In this document: positions 26,825 to 35,946 of the stretch, in pieces
Layout: each line of letters opens with the position of its first letter
Position numbering within the stretch: position 1 is the first letter of the stretch
The notes under the pieces: generated by a model
The model's database searches: none
What the model was told of the DNA's origin: nothing
The model's input: only the letters and a program-made list of their open reading frames with translations
Assembly: GCF_036250695.1 (NCBI RefSeq)
Contig: NZ_CP109427.1
Span: 8,060,001-8,124,000, forward strand
Reading direction: 5' to 3'
DNA: 64,000 nucleotides
Source of the DNA: Streptomyces sp. NBC_01497
GTDB lineage: Bacteria; Actinomycetota; Actinomycetes; Streptomycetales; Streptomycetaceae
Program-made: the position numbers and the translations under genes

Positions 26825-27184
26825 TCAGGGCTCGATGACCAGCCGCTCGATGGAGCCGTCGCGCAGCGTGAAGCGGAAGTGCAGATCGGCGACGCCGCCC
26901 GGAAAGTCGCCCTCCAGGCGATGGTCCGCGACATAGTGCGCGTCGTCGGCCCGGTAGGCGCCGGTGAGCGTCGTCGTGTACGTGTACTGGCTCCCGGCAC
27001 GCTCCAGCCAGGACTGGATCGCCGTGATGCCCTCGTGTGTCCTGCCCTCGTCGGTCACCGCGGCGTCCGGGGTGAAGGTGGCGAGGGACGCGGCCGTGTC
27101 GCGGGCCTGATGGGCCCGCAGGTAGGCGGTGACGGCGTCGGGGAGCAGGGCGGCGTCGATCGGCCGGAACGCGCTGTCGGTCAT
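26825..27184 (-). CDS. NTF2-like / SnoaL-like protein
   Basis: A 119-residue single-domain cone fold of the nuclear transport factor 2 superfamily: DAVTAYLRAHQARDTAASLATFTPDAAVTDEG is the typical N-terminal helix pair and first strand, followed by HEGITAIQSWLERAG and alternating beta strands ending RDGSIERLVIEP. Members are small enzymes such as isomerases or hydratases, or ligand-binding proteins; no specific active site is assignable. It follows the SDR gene by 91 bases on the same strand and is probably co-transcribed, under the HxlR regulator. Confidence 0.82.
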   Translation of the reverse strand: MTDSAFRPIDAALLPDAVTAYLRAHQARDTAASLATFTPDAAVTDEGRTHEGITAIQSWLERAGSQYTYTTTLTGAYRADDAHYVADHRLEGDFPGGVADLHFRFTLRDGSIERLVIEP

Positions 27185-27224
27185 GGGGTTCCCGTCTGTG
27201 TCTGTGGTGCTGGTGCTGGTGGTG

Positions 27225-27252
27225 TCGGTGCCCGGGTGTCGGTGCCCGGGTG
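27225..27252. repeat. 14-bp tandem duplication between SDR and NTF2-like genes
   Basis: Two exact copies of TCGGTGCCCGGGTG lie in the 91-base gap. Downstream TCGG begins a third. No function is evident. Confidence 0.8.
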
Positions 27253-27275
27253 TCGGCGGCTGCCGGGTGCCGGCG

Positions 27276-28094
27276 TCAGACCGTGGGGATCGTGCCGCCG
27301 TCGATGACGTGCTCCGCGCCGCTGATCGTCCGCGCGCGGTCGGAGACGAGGAAGGCGACCAGTTCGGCCACTTCCGCGGGCTCGTTGGGGCGGCCCACCG
27401 GGATTCCGCCGAGCGAGTCCATCAGTCTGCCGAGCGCGGCCTCGGTGGTGATGCCCGCCTCTTCGGCGATGCGCTCCACCAGTTCCTGCGCGGCGGGTGT
27501 ACGAACGAACCCGGGCGAGACGGTGTTCACCCGCACGCCGTGCGGCGCCACCTGGCGGGCGAGGCCCTTGCTGTAGGTGGTGAGCGCGGCCTTGGCCGCC
27601 GCGTATCCGAGGGTGCCGTTCCACAGCGGCATGGTGCGCTGGATCGACGTGACGTGTACGACGGCGCCGGCGCCCCGCTCGATCATGCCGGGCAGCAGCC
27701 CCCGATCGAGCCGTACGGCGCCCAGCAGGTTGGTGTGGAGCTCGGTGTGCCAGGTGTCGTCGTCCAGGGCCGAGAAGCCGCCCGCGGGCGCTTGGGAGCC
27801 ACCGACGGTGTGCACGACGATGTCGGCGCCGCCGAGCCGCTCGCTCACCTCGCGCACGACCGTGTCGGTGCCCTCGGGGGTGGAGATGTCGGCGGCGATG
27901 AAGCCGCGCGGCCCAGTGCCGGTCGTCCCGTCCCCGTGGACCGGGGCGTTGCGGGCCGTGACGAGGACCGTCGCGCCCGCGTACGCGAGGCGGGCCGCGA
28001 TCGCCGCGCCGGTGCCCTTGGTGCCGCCGGTGACGAGGGCTCTGCGGCCCTGGAGGGACTCACTGAGGGGAACGGTGGTCGAGGGGGAGGTCAT
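27276..28094 (-). CDS. SDR family oxidoreductase
   Basis: A 272-residue classical short-chain dehydrogenase/reductase. The cofactor loop is [13 protein letters not shown], with NADPH preference suggested by Arg in VTARNAPV. The catalytic Ser is in VTSIQRT and Tyr/Lys in GYAAAKAAL; the C-terminal region ends [11 protein letters not shown] 28094 has GGAG 9 bases upstream. It is divergent from an HxlR-type regulator with a large palindrome between them, and is followed by an NTF2-like gene. Together these suggest a small inducible detoxification or redox unit. Substrate unknown. Confidence 0.88.
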   Translation of the reverse strand: MTSPSTTVPLSESLQGRRALVTGGTKGTGAAIAARLAYAGATVLVTARNAPVHGDGTTGTGPRGFIAADISTPEGTDTVVREVSERLGGADIVVHTVGGSQAPAGGFSALDDDTWHTELHTNLLGAVRLDRGLLPGMIERGAGAVVHVTSIQRTMPLWNGTLGYAAAKAALTTYSKGLARQVAPHGVRVNTVSPGFVRTPAAQELVERIAEEAGITTEAALGRLMDSLGGIPVGRPNEPAEVAELVAFLVSDRARTISGAEHVIDGGTIPTV

Positions 28095-28143
28095 AAGCTG
28101 CTCCGAAGGGGAGTGCGGGCATACGGAACCGCACTCGTTATTA

Positions 28144-28180
28144 CTGCTAAAATAGAAGTGAGTGAATTCGATTTTAGCAG
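28144..28180. promoter_or_regulatory. AT-rich 10-bp inverted repeat, HxlR operator candidate
   Basis: CTGCTAAAAT (28144-28153) and ATTTTAGCAG (28171-28180) are perfect inverted repeats spaced by 17 bases, in the 111-base divergent region between the SDR and HxlR-type genes. The AT-richness stands out strongly. Spacing of about 2.5 helical turns suits a dimeric winged-helix repressor acting on both promoters. Confidence 0.7.
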
Positions 28181-28205
28181 ACACTCTGGAGGGGTGAGGA
28201 CCTTG

Positions 28206-28811
28206 GTGAAGCGGATGAGGCTGGAGGACCGCAGCTGCCCGCTGTCCACGACGGTGCAGCACGTGGGGGAGTGGTGGACGCTCCTCCTGCTGCACGACCT
28301 CTTCGACGGCTACACCCGCTTCGATCAGTTCCAGGAGAGCCTGGGCATTTCCTCCAGCATGCTCACGACACGCCTCAAATCGCTCGTCGCCGACGGGCTC
28401 GTCGAGCGCAGGCCATACCAGACGAACCCGGTGCGCCACGCCTACGAGCTCACCGAACTCGGCCGCTCCCTGCGGCCGGTGATCGTGACGATGGCGGCCT
28501 GGGGGAACGCGCGGCTGGCACCCCGGCAGCGGGAGATGATCCTGGTCGACGCGGTGACCGGTGAAGAGGTCGAGCCGGTGGTCGTGGACGCGAAGACGGG
28601 CCGCAGGCTGGAGGACAGCGAGGCGTACGTGTTCACGGCGGGCCCGTCGGCGGGACCTGGCATGCGCGCGCGTTACGTGCCCGGAACCGGTGAGGCGGCG
28701 ACGGCGGGCGCGCGGGACGCGGCCGTCCCCGCCGGGACGGCGGGGGAAGGGACGGGGTGCGCGGCGGACACCGGGCCCGTCGTACGGGAGCCCGGGGTGC
28801 GGATCGCGTAG
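28206..28811 (+). CDS. HxlR-family transcriptional regulator
   Basis: A 201-residue regulator. Residues ~5-105 form the HxlR winged helix: [25 protein letters not shown] with the conserved redox-type Cys, [27 protein letters not shown] as recognition helix and the [19 protein letters not shown] wing. The C-terminal half is an unusual Ala/Gly/Thr-rich extension after a small domain ([20 protein letters not shown]). Possible starts are GTG 28194, GTG 28206 and ATG 28215; GTG 28206 is chosen for its spacing from GGTGAGG. It probably represses the divergent SDR/NTF2 operon and itself through the palindrome. Confidence 0.85.
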   Translation: MKRMRLEDRSCPLSTTVQHVGEWWTLLLLHDLFDGYTRFDQFQESLGISSSMLTTRLKSLVADGLVERRPYQTNPVRHAYELTELGRSLRPVIVTMAAWGNARLAPRQREMILVDAVTGEEVEPVVVDAKTGRRLEDSEAYVFTAGPSAGPGMRARYVPGTGEAATAGARDAAVPAGTAGEGTGCAADTGPVVREPGVRIA

Positions 28812-28856
28812 CCCCCGCCCCGTACACACCGAAGGCCGGCGGTACGAAATCCTGGT

Positions 28857-28891
28857 CCGGCCTCGGCCACGCACAGGCGGGCCGAGGCCGG
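28857..28891. terminator. Bidirectional terminator hairpin
   Basis: CCGGCCTCGGCC (28857-28868) pairs perfectly with GGCCGAGGCCGG (28880-28891), 12-bp stem and 11-base loop, between the convergent HxlR and NADH dehydrogenase-like genes. Confidence 0.75.
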
Positions 28892-29033
28892 GACGCGCTA
28901 CCGGCGGGGCCGGCGAACGTCCGTGGACGGCGCACAGTCGCACCGCGCGCTCCGGGTCGCGGCGGATGTCCCGGCCGGGTGCGCCGCGCGCCGGTCGGTG
29001 TCATGGCCGCCGTCCCGCGGCGGCAGCTCCCGT

Positions 29034-30398
29034 CTACCCCTTCAGCGCCGTACCACCGCGCACCTGCTCGCGGATCTGATCATCCGTGAGGTACGCGTCG
29101 GTGTGCTCGAACTCCCTGAGCGTGGCGCGCTTTTGGGCCTGGAACCCGGTGCGGACGAAGTCGTCGCCGGCGACAGCGTTGAGCAGCCAGTTGGTCATGA
29201 CACGTGTCCTGGCGACGTTGGTGCGCAGCGCCGACCAGTGGTAGCCGCGCGCCACGGCCTGTGCGGGCATGCCGCGCAGTTCGATGCCGAGGGGCTTGGA
29301 CACCGCGTCCCGGCCGCCGAGGTCCACGACCAGCCCCAGGTCCTTGTGCTCGTAGGGACGCAGCGGCTGTCGGCGTACCGCCGCGACGATGTTCGCGGCG
29401 ACCTTCTTGCCCTGGCGCATCGCGTGCTGTGCGGTCGGCGGGCAGATGGCGCCGTCGCCGGCCGCCAGGTCCGGCACGGCCGCCGCGTCACCGAGGGCGA
29501 ACACGCCTTCGGTGCCCGGGACCGTCATCTCCGGTGTCACCACGAGCCGTCCCTTGACGGTGTCGGAGTCGAGGGTCCGCATCAGCGGACTCGCGGCGAC
29601 CCCGGCCGTCCAGATGAGGGTCCGGCACGGCAGTACACGGCCGTCCGTGAACGTGACCTCCTCGGGCGCCGCCTTGGCGACGGACACCCCGAGGGAGACC
29701 TCGATACCGCGGCCCCGCAGGATCTCCAGCGCGCTGCTGCCGAGTTTGTCGCCGAGTTCCGGCATCAGTTTCGGGGCGATGTCGATGAGGTGCCACTTGA
29801 TCAGCTTCGGGTCGAGCCGCGGGTAGCGCTTGGCGGCGTTGACCGTCAGCCGCTGGAGGCAGGCGGCGGTCTCGGTGCCCGCGTAGCCTCCGCCCACCAC
29901 CACGAACTGGAGCCGCGAGGCGCGTTCCGCCTCGTCCTGGCTCGCGTCGGCCAGGTCCAGCTGTGCGATGACGTGGTCACGGATGTACGCGGCCTCCGCC
30001 AGCGTCTTCATGCCCCGCGCGTTGTCCAGCAGACCCGGGATGTCGAAAGTGCGGGTGATACTGCCGGGCGTGAGGACGAGGTAGTCGTACGGCTCGTTGA
30101 CGATCTCACCGGTGATCTTGCGCACGACGCAGACTTTCGCCTGGTGGTCCACGCCGATCGCGCCGCCGGGGATGATCCGGGTCCGGTGCCGCTGGCTGCG
30201 GCGCAGCGAGACGGCGACCGACTGGGGGGTGAGGACACCGGACGCCACCTGGGGGAGCAGTGGCAGATAGAGCTGATACGAGAAGGGGGCCACCAGAGCG
30301 ACGTCCGCCTCGCCGGGAGCGAGACTGCGTTCGAGACGGTGTACGCAGGCGACGCCGGCGAATCCGGCGCCCACCACGAGGATCTTCTGTCGTGCCAC
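29034..30398 (-). CDS. Type II NADH dehydrogenase-like FAD oxidoreductase
   Basis: A 454-residue peripheral membrane flavoprotein of the NDH-2 family, passing electrons from NADH to quinone without proton pumping. The FAD motif is ILVVGAGFAGVACVHRLE, the NADH motif FVVVGGGYAGTETAACLQ, and VFALGDAAAVPD is the second FAD contact. The C-terminal part (RTNVARTRVMTNWLLNAVAGDD) is the amphipathic membrane-binding region. Start is GTG 30398 with GAAGGGA upstream. The organism will have other NDH copies, so this may be one of several paralogues. It is monocistronic, downstream of the sortase operon. Confidence 0.86.
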   Translation of the reverse strand: MARQKILVVGAGFAGVACVHRLERSLAPGEADVALVAPFSYQLYLPLLPQVASGVLTPQSVAVSLRRSQRHRTRIIPGGAIGVDHQAKVCVVRKITGEIVNEPYDYLVLTPGSITRTFDIPGLLDNARGMKTLAEAAYIRDHVIAQLDLADASQDEAERASRLQFVVVGGGYAGTETAACLQRLTVNAAKRYPRLDPKLIKWHLIDIAPKLMPELGDKLGSSALEILRGRGIEVSLGVSVAKAAPEEVTFTDGRVLPCRTLIWTAGVAASPLMRTLDSDTVKGRLVVTPEMTVPGTEGVFALGDAAAVPDLAAGDGAICPPTAQHAMRQGKKVAANIVAAVRRQPLRPYEHKDLGLVVDLGGRDAVSKPLGIELRGMPAQAVARGYHWSALRTNVARTRVMTNWLLNAVAGDDFVRTGFQAQKRATLREFEHTDAYLTDDQIREQVRGGTALKG

Positions 30399-30516
30399 GG
30401 TGTCGGTCCCTTCTCAGTGCTGCGCGGTCGTCACTCGACTGCCCCCTGATCCCAGTCCATCACCCCCATCTTCGCGAGCCTTGCGCACCACCGCCACAGG
30501 ATCGGCCGTACCCGAG

Positions 30517-30553
30517 GGGCCGGGGGCGGCCGGCGAGGGCGCGCCCCCGGCCC
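30517..30553 (-). terminator. Strong hairpin after sortase gene
   Basis: GGGCCGGGGGCG (30517-30528) pairs perfectly with CGCCCCCGGCCC (30542-30553), 12-bp stem, 13-base loop, beginning 3 bases after the sortase stop. Confidence 0.75.
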
Positions 30554-30555
30554 GG

Positions 30556-31287
30556 TCAGGTCCCGGTGACGGAAGTGAGGTGGGCGAAGACGACCACGTT
30601 GGCGGAGTAGCCCGACCTGCGCTCGAAGCGCCCGCCGCAGGTGAGCAGCCGCAGTTCCGGGCGCCCTGTGTCCCCGTAGACCGTCTTGTCGGGAAAGGAG
30701 GCGCGGGGGAAGGTCCGTACCGAGTCCACGGTGAACACGGCGGTCGTCCCGTCCTCGCGGGTGACCTTGAGGACGTCACCGGGGTGGAGGGCGTTGAGGT
30801 TGAGGAACACGGCGGGCCCGGTCATCGTGTCGCGGTGGCCGACGATCACCGCTGTCCCCTGCGCCCCGGGGGATGGTCCTCCGGCGTACCACCCCACCAG
30901 GTGCGGTCTGCTCATGGGCGGGGTGCCGAGGTGGCCGTGCCGGTCGAGCCGGAGCCGGACGACCTTCGCCTCGACCACGATCCGGGGCATCGCGAGCTTC
31001 ACCGGCGCCGAGGGCGGCAGGGGCGCGTGGGAGGTCACCGGGGCCGGCCGCCGCGCCCCGCCGCCGGCCCCGTCGGAGGCGGCGACGGTGGCCGTGCGCG
31101 CGTCCTCTCCGTCGCCGCCGCAGCCGCGCACCACACCGAACAGCAGCGTGGCGGTCACGCTGAGGGTCAGGGTGAGGCGGACGGCCCGGCTCGGGCCGCG
31201 GCGGCGGCGACGGCGCTGCGGATACGGACGCGCGTACGGACGGGGTTGTGGGCGGGGACGGGGCCTCGGTGTGTTACGCGGCGCCAT
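30556..31287 (-). CDS. Class F sortase
   Basis: A 243-residue transpeptidase of the actinobacterial class F sortases. The N-terminus is extremely Arg/Pro-rich before one transmembrane helix (VRLTLTLSVTATLLFGVV). The catalytic domain shows His 151 in VIVGHRDTM, Cys 217 in RLLTCGGRF and downstream Arg in the strand ending GYSANVVVFA. It would cleave a sorting signal and attach the protein to the wall or another acceptor. Its start overlaps the end of the preceding surface-protein gene by 14 bases, so the two are co-translated; that protein is the obvious substrate. Confidence 0.88.
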   Translation of the reverse strand: MAPRNTPRPRPRPQPRPYARPYPQRRRRRRGPSRAVRLTLTLSVTATLLFGVVRGCGGDGEDARTATVAASDGAGGGARRPAPVTSHAPLPPSAPVKLAMPRIVVEAKVVRLRLDRHGHLGTPPMSRPHLVGWYAGGPSPGAQGTAVIVGHRDTMTGPAVFLNLNALHPGDVLKVTREDGTTAVFTVDSVRTFPRASFPDKTVYGDTGRPELRLLTCGGRFERRSGYSANVVVFAHLTSVTGT

Positions 31288-31873
31288 GGACGCGACGGCG
31301 GGCCCGGCGCAGGAAGATCAGCCCGGCGGTCGCCACGGCACCCGAGACCAGGAGGGGCGCCGCCACGGAGGAACCGCCGTCCTCGCCGCCGGTCGTCGGC
31401 GGCACGCCGCCACCGCCCGCGTGCACCGGGCCGCGCGGCTTGTCGTCGACGTTGCCGCAGTTGACCTTGAACGTCTTCTGCTTCGGCACCCCGCCGGGGA
31501 ACGTCCAGGCGAGGGTGTACGTCCCGTTCGGCAGGGAGAGGGGCTGGGCGGTGGCGCCCCTGCCCTGGGTGAGCGTCAGCTGACCCACGAGGGTCGGCTT
31601 GTTCAGGGCCTTGGGCAGCGGTGTGATCGTGTACGCCACGGCGGGAAGGGTCTGGAAGTTGGTCGCGGCCAGGCCGAACGAGCAGACCTGGGGCGCGTCG
31701 CTGGTGTTGGCGGCGGGCACACCGGCGGGGTGGACCTTGATGTCGCCGCTGTCACCGGGAGCGGCGACGGCGGTGGAGACGGACAGCAACGTCGTGCCGG
31801 CGAGGATCAGCGTGGCCAGAGCCACCGGGCCCGTGCGGGGACGGCGCGAACGGAAAGATGCCGAGAGGGACAT
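31274..31873 (-). CDS. Surface protein, likely substrate of adjacent sortase
   Basis: A 199-residue secreted protein. It has a signal peptide with Arg-rich start (SLSASFRSRRPRTGPVAL), a compact beta-rich domain holding two Cys residues (64 and 139, possible disulfide), a Gly/Pro-rich linker, then VPPTTGG (157-163), a hydrophobic helix (VAAPLLVSGAVATAGLIFL) and the basic end RRARRR. This order is that of a sortase signal, though the pentapeptide PPTTG deviates from LPXTG and LAXTG. ATG 31873 has AAGGAG upstream. TAA is the stop, uncommon here. It is the first gene of the sortase operon. Confidence 0.78.
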   Translation of the reverse strand: MSLSASFRSRRPRTGPVALATLILAGTTLLSVSTAVAAPGDSGDIKVHPAGVPAANTSDAPQVCSFGLAATNFQTLPAVAYTITPLPKALNKPTLVGQLTLTQGRGATAQPLSLPNGTYTLAWTFPGGVPKQKTFKVNCGNVDDKPRGPVHAGGGGVPPTTGGEDGGSSVAAPLLVSGAVATAGLIFLRRARRRVHGAA

Positions 31874-32132
31874 GCGGGGCTCCTTCAAGCCGTGTGATTG
31901 TCATACCGGTCGACCGGACGCCCACTTGATGTCATGATCCCGAGCCGAAAATATTAAGAAACACTGAGAAAGGCCGATATCCCACCCGGACGGACCACAC
32001 GGACGACGCGGGACGGGACCCCGCCACCGTCAACCGTGGCGGTGACAGGGCCGATCCGCCGCTACGGCTATGTTCGCTACGGATCTGATGTCCACCGGCC
32101 CGGCAGGCCGGGCCGGCGACCCAAGGGACACG

Positions 32133-33299
32133 ATGAAACGCCAGCAACGTCGTCGCGCCACCTTCCCCCGCTCCCTCGGCCTCCTCCTCCCACTCCTCGC
32201 GGGCGGCCTCGCCCCGCTGTCCGCCGCCCCCGCCGCGCACGCGACCGGCGCGCCCTGCGCCGCGAGCGTCCCGTACCGCTCCGGCACGTCCGGTTACCAC
32301 ACCTTCCGCATCCCGGCCGCGGTCGCCACCGCCGACGGCGCGCTCCTCGCGTTCGCCGAGGGCCGCCGCGACTCCGCCGCGGACGACGGGGACATCGACC
32401 TCGTCCTGCGCCGCTCCAGGGACGGGGGCTGCACCTGGGGCCCCCTCCAGGTCGTCGCCGACGCGGGCAAGGACACCGCCGGCAACCCCGCACCCGTCGT
32501 CGACCCGGCCACCGGCGACGTCGTGCTGCTGTCCTGCGGCACGCTCGGCGGCGCCACCGAGCACGACATCGTGTACGGAGCGGCTGACGCCTCCGCACGC
32601 CGCGTCTACGTGCAGCGCAGTGCCGACGGCGGTGCCACCTTCTCACCCCGGCGCGACATCACCCGCGACGTCAAGCGTGCGGACTGGAACTGGTACGCGA
32701 CGGGCCCCGGCCACGCGATCGTCCTGCGCGGCGGCCCCCACCGCGGCCGGCTGGTCGTGCCCGCCGACCACTCGCTCGCCGCCGACGGCACGAGCGGCGG
32801 CCACGCGCTCCTCAGCGACGACGGCGGAAGGACCTGGCGCATCGGCTACGTCAGCGACGACCTCGGCACCGTCAACGAGAGCACGCTCACCGAACTCCCG
32901 GGCGGCACCCTCTACATCAACGCCCGCGACCAGGGCGGGCGTGCCGCCGCCCGCGACGACGCGTACAGCACCGACGGCGGTACCTCGCTCTCGACGCCCT
33001 TCCGGAGCCGGCCGGACCTGTCCGGGCCCGAGGTGCAGGGCAGCGTCCTGCGGACCACGGTGCGATCCGGCGGCCGGCTGCTGTATTCGGGCCCCGCCGA
33101 CCCGGACAGGCGGCAGCGCATGGAGATCAGATCGAGCGCCGACGGCGGCCGGACCTGGCGGTCGCTGTGGACCGTGTCCGAGGACCCCGCCGGCTACTCC
33201 GATCTGGTGCAACGCACGCCGGCCCAGGTCGGCCTGCTGTACGAGACCGGCTCCGCCGACTCGCGGGAGACCATCACGTACACACCGCTGCCCGGCTGA
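32133..33299 (+). CDS. Secreted exo-alpha-sialidase (GH33)
   Basis: A 388-residue secreted six-bladed propeller sialidase. A signal peptide (long basic start, [21 protein letters not shown]) is followed by the FRIP motif [10 protein letters not shown] and Asp boxes [24 protein letters not shown] and SADGGRTW, with catalytic Asp in [14 protein letters not shown], Glu in NESTLTEL and Arg in the third triad position. It releases terminal sialic acids from glycans. ATG 32133 has AAGGGA 4 bases upstream. It stands alone; no sialate catabolic genes are nearby. Confidence 0.9.
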   Translation: MKRQQRRRATFPRSLGLLLPLLAGGLAPLSAAPAAHATGAPCAASVPYRSGTSGYHTFRIPAAVATADGALLAFAEGRRDSAADDGDIDLVLRRSRDGGCTWGPLQVVADAGKDTAGNPAPVVDPATGDVVLLSCGTLGGATEHDIVYGAADASARRVYVQRSADGGATFSPRRDITRDVKRADWNWYATGPGHAIVLRGGPHRGRLVVPADHSLAADGTSGGHALLSDDGGRTWRIGYVSDDLGTVNESTLTELPGGTLYINARDQGGRAAARDDAYSTDGGTSLSTPFRSRPDLSGPEVQGSVLRTTVRSGGRLLYSGPADPDRRQRMEIRSSADGGRTWRSLWTVSEDPAGYSDLVQRTPAQVGLLYETGSADSRETITYTPLPG

Positions 33300-33339
33300 C
33301 GAACCCGCACGGCCGCCGCGCTCCCCGCGCCTCGTGTGC

Positions 33340-33372
33340 CGGGCCCCGTGGGGGCGCTCCCCACGGGGCCCG
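33340..33372 (+). terminator. Strong terminator after sialidase gene
   Basis: CGGGCCCCGTGGGG (33340-33353) pairs perfectly with CCCCACGGGGCCCG (33359-33372), a 14-bp stem with a 5-base loop, 40 bases after the sialidase stop and before the permease gene. Confidence 0.85.
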
Positions 33373-33424
33373 ACGTTCCCAACTCCCCGTCCTCGCCCGG
33401 CGGAACGGCAGGAAGACGTACAGC

Positions 33425-35401
33425 ATGACCGGCAGCCAGACACCCCTCCCGGCCGGAACCCCGTCCGTGCGCCGCGGTCCACGCTTTCGGGCGTGGCTCC
33501 TCGAAGGACTCAGCGAGCGCAGCGCTCGCCACCCCGGTCCGCACGCGACCCTGCCCCAGGAGCACGTGGGGCACAGCTGGTGGCGTGTCATGTGCCTCAC
33601 CGGTGTCGACTACTTCTCCACCCTGGGCTACCAGCCGGGCATCGCGGCGCTCGCCGCCGGGCTGCTCTCCCCTCTCGCCACGCTCGTCCTGCTCGCGCTG
33701 ACCCTGTTCGGCGCGTTGCCCGTCTACCGGCGCGTCGCTCGCGAGAGCCCCCACGGCCAGGGCTCCATCGCGATGCTGGAGCGGCTGCTGCCGGGCTGGG
33801 CGGGCAAACTCCTCGTGCTGGTGCTCCTCGGGTTCGCGGCGACCGACTTCATGATCACCATCACGCTGTCGGCGGCCGACGCCTCCGCGCACGTGGCCGA
33901 GAACCCGTTCGCACCGTCCTGGCTGCACGGCGCCGGCGTGTGGATCACCCTCGTCCTGCTCGCCGCACTCGGCGGGATCTTCCTCAAGGGCTTCAAGGAG
34001 GCCATCGGCATCGCCGTCGTCCTCGTCGGTGTCTACCTCAGCCTCAACGTGGTGGTGCTCGGCGACGCGGTGGTCCGGATCGCCACCCACCCCGGCGACT
34101 TCCACGACTGGTGGTCGGCCGCCACCCGGGAGCACTCCTCACCCCTCGCCATGATCGGCATCGCGCTGCTGGTGTTCCCCAAACTCGCCCTCGGCATGTC
34201 GGGGTTCGAGACCGGCGTCGCCGTCATGCCGCAGGTGCGCGGTGCCGAGTCCGACACCTACGAGCGGCCCGCGGGACGCATCAGGGACACCCGTACCCTG
34301 CTGACGACCGCGGCCGTCATCATGTCCTGCTTCCTGCTCCTGTCGAGCGTCGCGACGACGCTCCTGATCCCGCAGTCCGCGTTCAAGGCCGGGGGCCCCG
34401 CCAACGGCCGCGCCCTCGCCTTCCTCGCCCACGCCGAACTGGGCCAGGCTTTCGGCACCATCTACGACGTCTCGACCATCGCCATCCTCTGGTTCGCCGG
34501 TGCCTCCGCGCTCGCCGGGCTGCTCAACCTCGTACCGCGCTACCTGCCCCGGTACGGCATGGCACCCGAGTGGGCCGGCGCGGTGCGCCCCCTCGTGCTG
34601 ACGTTCATGGCGATCGCCGTCGCCATCACCGCGTACTTCGACGCGAGCGTCGACGCGCAGAGCGGCGCCTACGCGACCGGTGTGCTGGTGCTCATGCTGT
34701 CCGCTTCCTTCGCCTCCACGGTCGCCGTGCACCGGCGCGGTCGCCGGGCCGCCACCGCCGGATTCGGCGTGATCACCGCCGTGTTCGCGTACACGGTCGT
34801 CGCCAACGTCGTCGAACGGCCGGACGGCATCAAGATCGCGCTCCTGTTCATCGTGACCATCATGATCAGCTCCCTCGCCTCGCGCGTGCACCGGGCCTTC
34901 GAACTGCGCACCGTCGACGTGACGCTGGACGCGGAGGCGGAACGTCTCGTCGCGCACGCCGCGCAGGCGGGTCCCCTGCGGATCGTCGCCAACGAACCGC
35001 AGGAGCACACCGCCGCCGAATACCGCGCCAAGGAGGCCGCCCAGCGCGCCGACACGCACATCCCCGCCGACAGCCCGGTGCTCTTCCTGGAGGTCTTCGT
35101 CCGTGACTCGTCCGAGTTCAGCTCGGACGTCGCGGTACGCGGCGACACGAAACACGGCGTCCACCGGCTGCGCGTCCAGGGCCCGACCGTGCCCAATACC
35201 ATCGCGGCCGTGCTGCTCGAACTCCGCGACCGCACGGAGGAGGTGCCGCACGTCTACTTCAACTGGACGGAGGGCGATCCGTTCGGCCACCTCGTGCGTT
35301 TCCTCGTCTTCGGTGACGGCGAGGTCGCGCCGGTCACCCGGGAGGTGCTGCGCCGCGCCGAACCCGACCCGTCCCGCCGCCCCCGCGTCCACGTGGGGTG
35401 A
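33425..35401 (+). CDS. APC-superfamily permease with C-terminal soluble domain
   Basis: A 658-residue membrane protein. The N-terminal 500 residues have about twelve transmembrane helices with APC-type features: [17 protein letters not shown] in the unwound first helix, [19 protein letters not shown], and [16 protein letters not shown]. The last ~150 residues are a hydrophilic domain ([58 protein letters not shown]), a layout reminiscent of Kup/APC transporters with cytosolic tails. Amino acid or ion transport is likely; the substrate is not known. ATG 33425 follows GGCAGGAAG at long spacing. Confidence 0.8.
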   Translation: MTGSQTPLPAGTPSVRRGPRFRAWLLEGLSERSARHPGPHATLPQEHVGHSWWRVMCLTGVDYFSTLGYQPGIAALAAGLLSPLATLVLLALTLFGALPVYRRVARESPHGQGSIAMLERLLPGWAGKLLVLVLLGFAATDFMITITLSAADASAHVAENPFAPSWLHGAGVWITLVLLAALGGIFLKGFKEAIGIAVVLVGVYLSLNVVVLGDAVVRIATHPGDFHDWWSAATREHSSPLAMIGIALLVFPKLALGMSGFETGVAVMPQVRGAESDTYERPAGRIRDTRTLLTTAAVIMSCFLLLSSVATTLLIPQSAFKAGGPANGRALAFLAHAELGQAFGTIYDVSTIAILWFAGASALAGLLNLVPRYLPRYGMAPEWAGAVRPLVLTFMAIAVAITAYFDASVDAQSGAYATGVLVLMLSASFASTVAVHRRGRRAATAGFGVITAVFAYTVVANVVERPDGIKIALLFIVTIMISSLASRVHRAFELRTVDVTLDAEAERLVAHAAQAGPLRIVANEPQEHTAAEYRAKEAAQRADTHIPADSPVLFLEVFVRDSSEFSSDVAVRGDTKHGVHRLRVQGPTVPNTIAAVLLELRDRTEEVPHVYFNWTEGDPFGHLVRFLVFGDGEVAPVTREVLRRAEPDPSRRPRVHVG

Positions 35402-35418
35402 TCTGCCGCGTTAGCGTC

Positions 35419-35799
35419 ATGCCCGTGACCGATTCCGCCGACGTCCGCCGTATCGCGCTGTCCCTTCCCGAGACCGTGGAGAAGGAGGCCTGGCGCATGC
35501 CCACCTTCCGGGTGGCGGGCAAGATGTTCGTCACCGTCCCGGACGACGAGACGTCCTTCGCGGTCCGCTGCCCCCGTCACGAGCGGGCGGAGCTGATCGC
35601 GGCGGAGCCCGGGAAGTTCTGGGTGCCGCCCCACGAGGCGGCCTCGCACTGGGTACGGGCCCGGCTCGCCGCCCTGGAGGACCTGGCCGAGCTCTACGAC
35701 ATCCTCGTCGACTCCTGGCGTCAGGCGGCGCCGCCCCGGCTGCTCGAAGCCCACCCCGGCCTCGCCCCGGGCACGGGGCCACAACGCCCGGGCGCGTAA
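35419..35799 (+). CDS. MmcQ/YjbR family protein
   Basis: A 126-residue protein with the YjbR/CyaY-like fold: VRRIALSLPETVEKEAWRMPTFRVAGKMFVTV followed by FAVRCPRHERAELIAAEPGKFWVPPH and WVRARLAALEDLAELYDILVDSW. Family members are small DNA-binding or adaptor-like proteins of unclear role. It begins only 18 bases after the permease stop; TTAGCG just before the ATG resembles a -10 for a leaderless transcript, and GTG 35425 is an alternative start. Confidence 0.85.
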   Translation: MPVTDSADVRRIALSLPETVEKEAWRMPTFRVAGKMFVTVPDDETSFAVRCPRHERAELIAAEPGKFWVPPHEAASHWVRARLAALEDLAELYDILVDSWRQAAPPRLLEAHPGLAPGTGPQRPGA

Positions 35800-35946
35800 G
35801 GCCTCCCCGGGCCGGGCCGGGTGACGCGTGCGCCCCGGCCGGCACGCTTCGCTGGAGCCGGGCGCCCCGCAACCGTCGGACTTCAGGTATTCCGGCGGCA
35901 AAGGCTCCGTGAGGATCGAGCACGACGTACCCGCACGGCCACCCGT

